Shown here one piece after another: positions 6,280-7,572 of a stretch of DNA of 7,572 bases. A program made the position numbers and the translations under genes. The stretch covers positions 1 to 7,572 of the forward strand of contig DFYA01000257.1 in the NCBI GenBank assembly GCA_002382525.1, read 5' to 3'. Source of the stretch: Opitutaceae bacterium UBA4094 (GTDB lineage: Bacteria > Verrucomicrobiota > Verrucomicrobiia > Opitutales > Opitutaceae). Below the pieces are notes generated by a model, which was not told where the DNA came from, ran no database searches, and saw nothing but the letters and a program-made list of their open reading frames with translations. Every line of letters begins with the position of its first letter. Position 1 is the stretch's first letter.

Positions 6280-7371
6280 ATGGCTCGTCCCCTTCGTATT
6301 CCCCAAGCCGAACCGCGCGCCACGCTCATCGATCTCGCCCGCATCGCCGGCGTGAGCAAGATGACCGTCTCCCGAGCCTTGCGCGGCGAACGCGGCATCG
6401 CTGCCGAAACCCGCGCCCGCATCCAAACCGTCGCCGACCAACTGGGTTACCGTCCCGATCCCGCCGTTTCGGAACTGATGGGACGTCTGCGCCGCAGCCG
6501 CCACACCGGACTCGAACCGCTCGCCTGGCTCACGACCTACCCGGCCATCGGCGGCTGGAAATCCAACCCCGGCACCTGCGAGATGTATTACGGAGCCGCC
6601 GCCCGTGCCGAGAAGCTCGGTTACCGCCTGGAAGAGTTCAGCCTCAACACGCCGGGCATGACCGCGCGCCGCCTGAGCACGATTCTCTACAGCCAAGGTA
6701 TCCGCGGCATCGTTCTCGCCCCGCTGCTCGAACACGGCGGCATTCAGGGTTTCGCCTGGCAGCACTTCGCCACCGCCTGCTGCGGGCACTCCTTGCTCAC
6801 GCCCGCGCTCCATCGTGTATCCGTCGATCAATACGACGTGCTGCGGACGGCATGGCGCCACCTCACTGCGCTCGGTTACCGGCGCATCGGCCTGTGCGTC
6901 TCCGTCAACGACAACGAGCGCATCGGCCGGCGCTGGCAGGCCGTGCAACTGGTCGAGCGCGAGGCCACGCCCTCAACCGACCGAGTCGATCCGTTGCTCA
7001 CCAACGACTGGTGCCGCGAGCGCTTTTTCGAGTGGTTCAACACCCACCAACCCGACGTCGTCCTCTCGCTGACCGAGGTTCGCGAATGGATGCGCGCCGC
7101 GGGCATCCGCGTGCCGCACACATGTGGGTTTGCCCTGCTCCGGCTCGATCAGGCCAAAAACACCGCCGGCGTGGATCATCGTTTCGGCGACATCGGCGCC
7201 TCCGCCGTTTCCCTGGTCGTCGGCGAACTCAGCACCAACCAATACGGTATCCCCGAGGTGCGCAAAAGCGTGTCCGTCGAGTCCGCCTGGATCGACGGCC
7301 CCACCCTGCGCGCCACCGCCATCGCCACACCGCGCGCGGCTGCGGCCATGGGCGTGCTCTCCACCACGTAG
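6280..7371 (+). CDS. LacI-family transcriptional regulator
   Basis: This 363-residue DNA-binding regulator has an N-terminal helix-turn-helix at residues 15-34 (TLIDLARIAGVSKMTVSRAL). The base-reading positions equivalent to LacI Y17, Q18 and R22 are K27, M28 and R32. LGYRPDP leads into the hinge, where L66 aligns with the minor-groove Leu56 of LacI. The rest is a periplasmic-binding-protein-like ligand domain (about 75-345), including HRVSVDQYD, HLTALGYRRIGLCV and the C-terminal AGVDHRFGDIGASAVSLVV pattern. The ligand is probably a sugar or other small molecule, unknown. The ATG at 6280 is chosen because it places the helix-turn-helix at the usual distance; no Shine-Dalgarno is seen. It lies 53 bp after the prepilin-like gene, possibly in the same transcript, and 127 bp before a second LacI gene with the same recognition residues. 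Confidence 0.95.
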   Translation: MARPLRIPQAEPRATLIDLARIAGVSKMTVSRALRGERGIAAETRARIQTVADQLGYRPDPAVSELMGRLRRSRHTGLEPLAWLTTYPAIGGWKSNPGTCEMYYGAAARAEKLGYRLEEFSLNTPGMTARRLSTILYSQGIRGIVLAPLLEHGGIQGFAWQHFATACCGHSLLTPALHRVSVDQYDVLRTAWRHLTALGYRRIGLCVSVNDNERIGRRWQAVQLVEREATPSTDRVDPLLTNDWCRERFFEWFNTHQPDVVLSLTEVREWMRAAGIRVPHTCGFALLRLDQAKNTAGVDHRFGDIGASAVSLVVGELSTNQYGIPEVRKSVSVESAWIDGPTLRATAIATPRAAAAMGVLSTT

Positions 7372-7394
7372 CGCGCCGATCCGCGGAAGGCGCG
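7372..7394 (+). terminator. weak hairpin after the LacI gene
   Basis: CGCGCC pairs with GGCGCG across an 11-base loop directly after the TAG stop. No T-run follows. It may help end the LacI transcript, but in such GC-rich DNA a 6-bp stem can arise by chance. Confidence 0.25.
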
Positions 7395-7462
7395 GGCATC
7401 AAACGCGCGCTCGACCGAACCGGACGGATTCCGCGCTTGCATCGTTGCGCGAGCGGCGGGAA

Positions 7463-7484
7463 CAGTTACTCGTTACAGTAACTG
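7463..7484. promoter_or_regulatory. composite palindrome with three GTTAC half-sites, candidate operator
   Basis: CAGTTACT and AGTAACTG form a perfect 8-bp inverted repeat around the 6 bases CGTTAC. The same stretch also holds GTTAC-A-GTAAC (7472-7482), the palindrome found before the prepilin-like gene. Half-sites lie at 7465, 7472 and 7478. It ends 14 bases before the second LacI start codon, where a bound repressor would block transcription start or early elongation, which suggests autoregulation. Confidence 0.6.
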
Positions 7485-7498
7485 AGCTACCCCGCCCC

Positions 7499-7572
7499 AT
7501 GCCTGACTCACGAGTGACCTTGGCCGACCTCGCCCGCGCCGCCGGCGTAAGCAAAATGACCGTGTCCCGCGC
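7499..7572 (+). CDS. second LacI-family regulator (partial, N-terminus only)
   Basis: The first 24 codons of a LacI-type regulator run off the right edge. After MPDSR comes VTLADLARAAGVSKMTVSR, the helix-turn-helix of the family. The recognition positions equivalent to LacI Y17, Q18 and R22 are again Lys, Met and Arg, the same as in the upstream regulator, so the two are likely paralogues reading similar operators. The start is the ATG at 7499; no Shine-Dalgarno is present (ACCCCGCCCC precedes it). A three-half-site palindrome lies 14 bases upstream. The ligand domain is outside the window. Confidence 0.9.
   Translation, partial: MPDSRVTLADLARAAGVSKMTVSR

Noticed and set aside
6123..7481. 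A 452-codon plus-strand frame over the LacI gene
   Set aside because: It is an Arg/Pro/His-rich out-of-frame reading of the LacI gene with no domain, and LacI itself is certain.

Overview
The window looks like chromosomal DNA of a GC-rich bacterium. It is probably a member of the Verrucomicrobiota, most likely Opitutaceae-like. This is inferred from the gene types: a LacI regulator with a VSKMTVSRAL helix next to a prepilin-like protein with a C-x-x-N-L-R-Q-L-G motif, a second LacI paralogue directly after it, and a GxxExxY gene. Most start codons also lack a Shine-Dalgarno (SD) sequence. No 16S or other decisive taxonomic marker is present.

Layout. (1) Positions 1-1768, plus strand: a tight three-gene run with TGATG stop/start overlaps. 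It holds the C-terminal end of an AMP-forming acyl/aryl ligase, a six-helix PAP2_3-type membrane phosphatase, and a membrane-anchored NodB-type polysaccharide deacetylase. (2) Positions 1775-3546, minus strand, convergent with the first block and only 6 bp from it: a chorismatase (FkbO/Hyg5/XanB2 family), preceded by a TVP38/TMEM64 (VTT) membrane protein. (3) Positions 3642-4090: a GxxExxY (PD-(D/E)xK-like) gene of about 50% GC in otherwise much GC-richer DNA. It is bracketed by two sets of three 10-bp repeats in inverted orientation, which suggests an inserted cassette. (4) Positions 4100-5386: hemL, followed by a very strong GC hairpin. (5) Positions 5428-7572: a prepilin-like gene, a LacI regulator, and the start of a second LacI regulator. 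The palindrome GTTAC-N-GTAAC lies upstream of the prepilin gene and again just before the second regulator.

How the genes may work together. A chorismatase can make 3-hydroxybenzoate, and an AMP-forming ligase could load it onto an acyl carrier protein. That is the logic of xanthomonadin/aryl-polyene pigment synthesis. Blocks 1 and 2 may therefore be one edge of such a cluster continuing left of position 1, with the phosphatase and deacetylase acting on a lipid or lipid-sugar carrier. This is inference, because the core ketosynthase and carrier genes are outside the window. hemL supplies 5-aminolevulinate for tetrapyrroles and looks unrelated. The two LacI proteins share the same recognition-helix residues and probably read the same kind of operator, so the prepilin gene and the regulators may form one small regulatory unit. 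All gaps between genes are under 130 bp.
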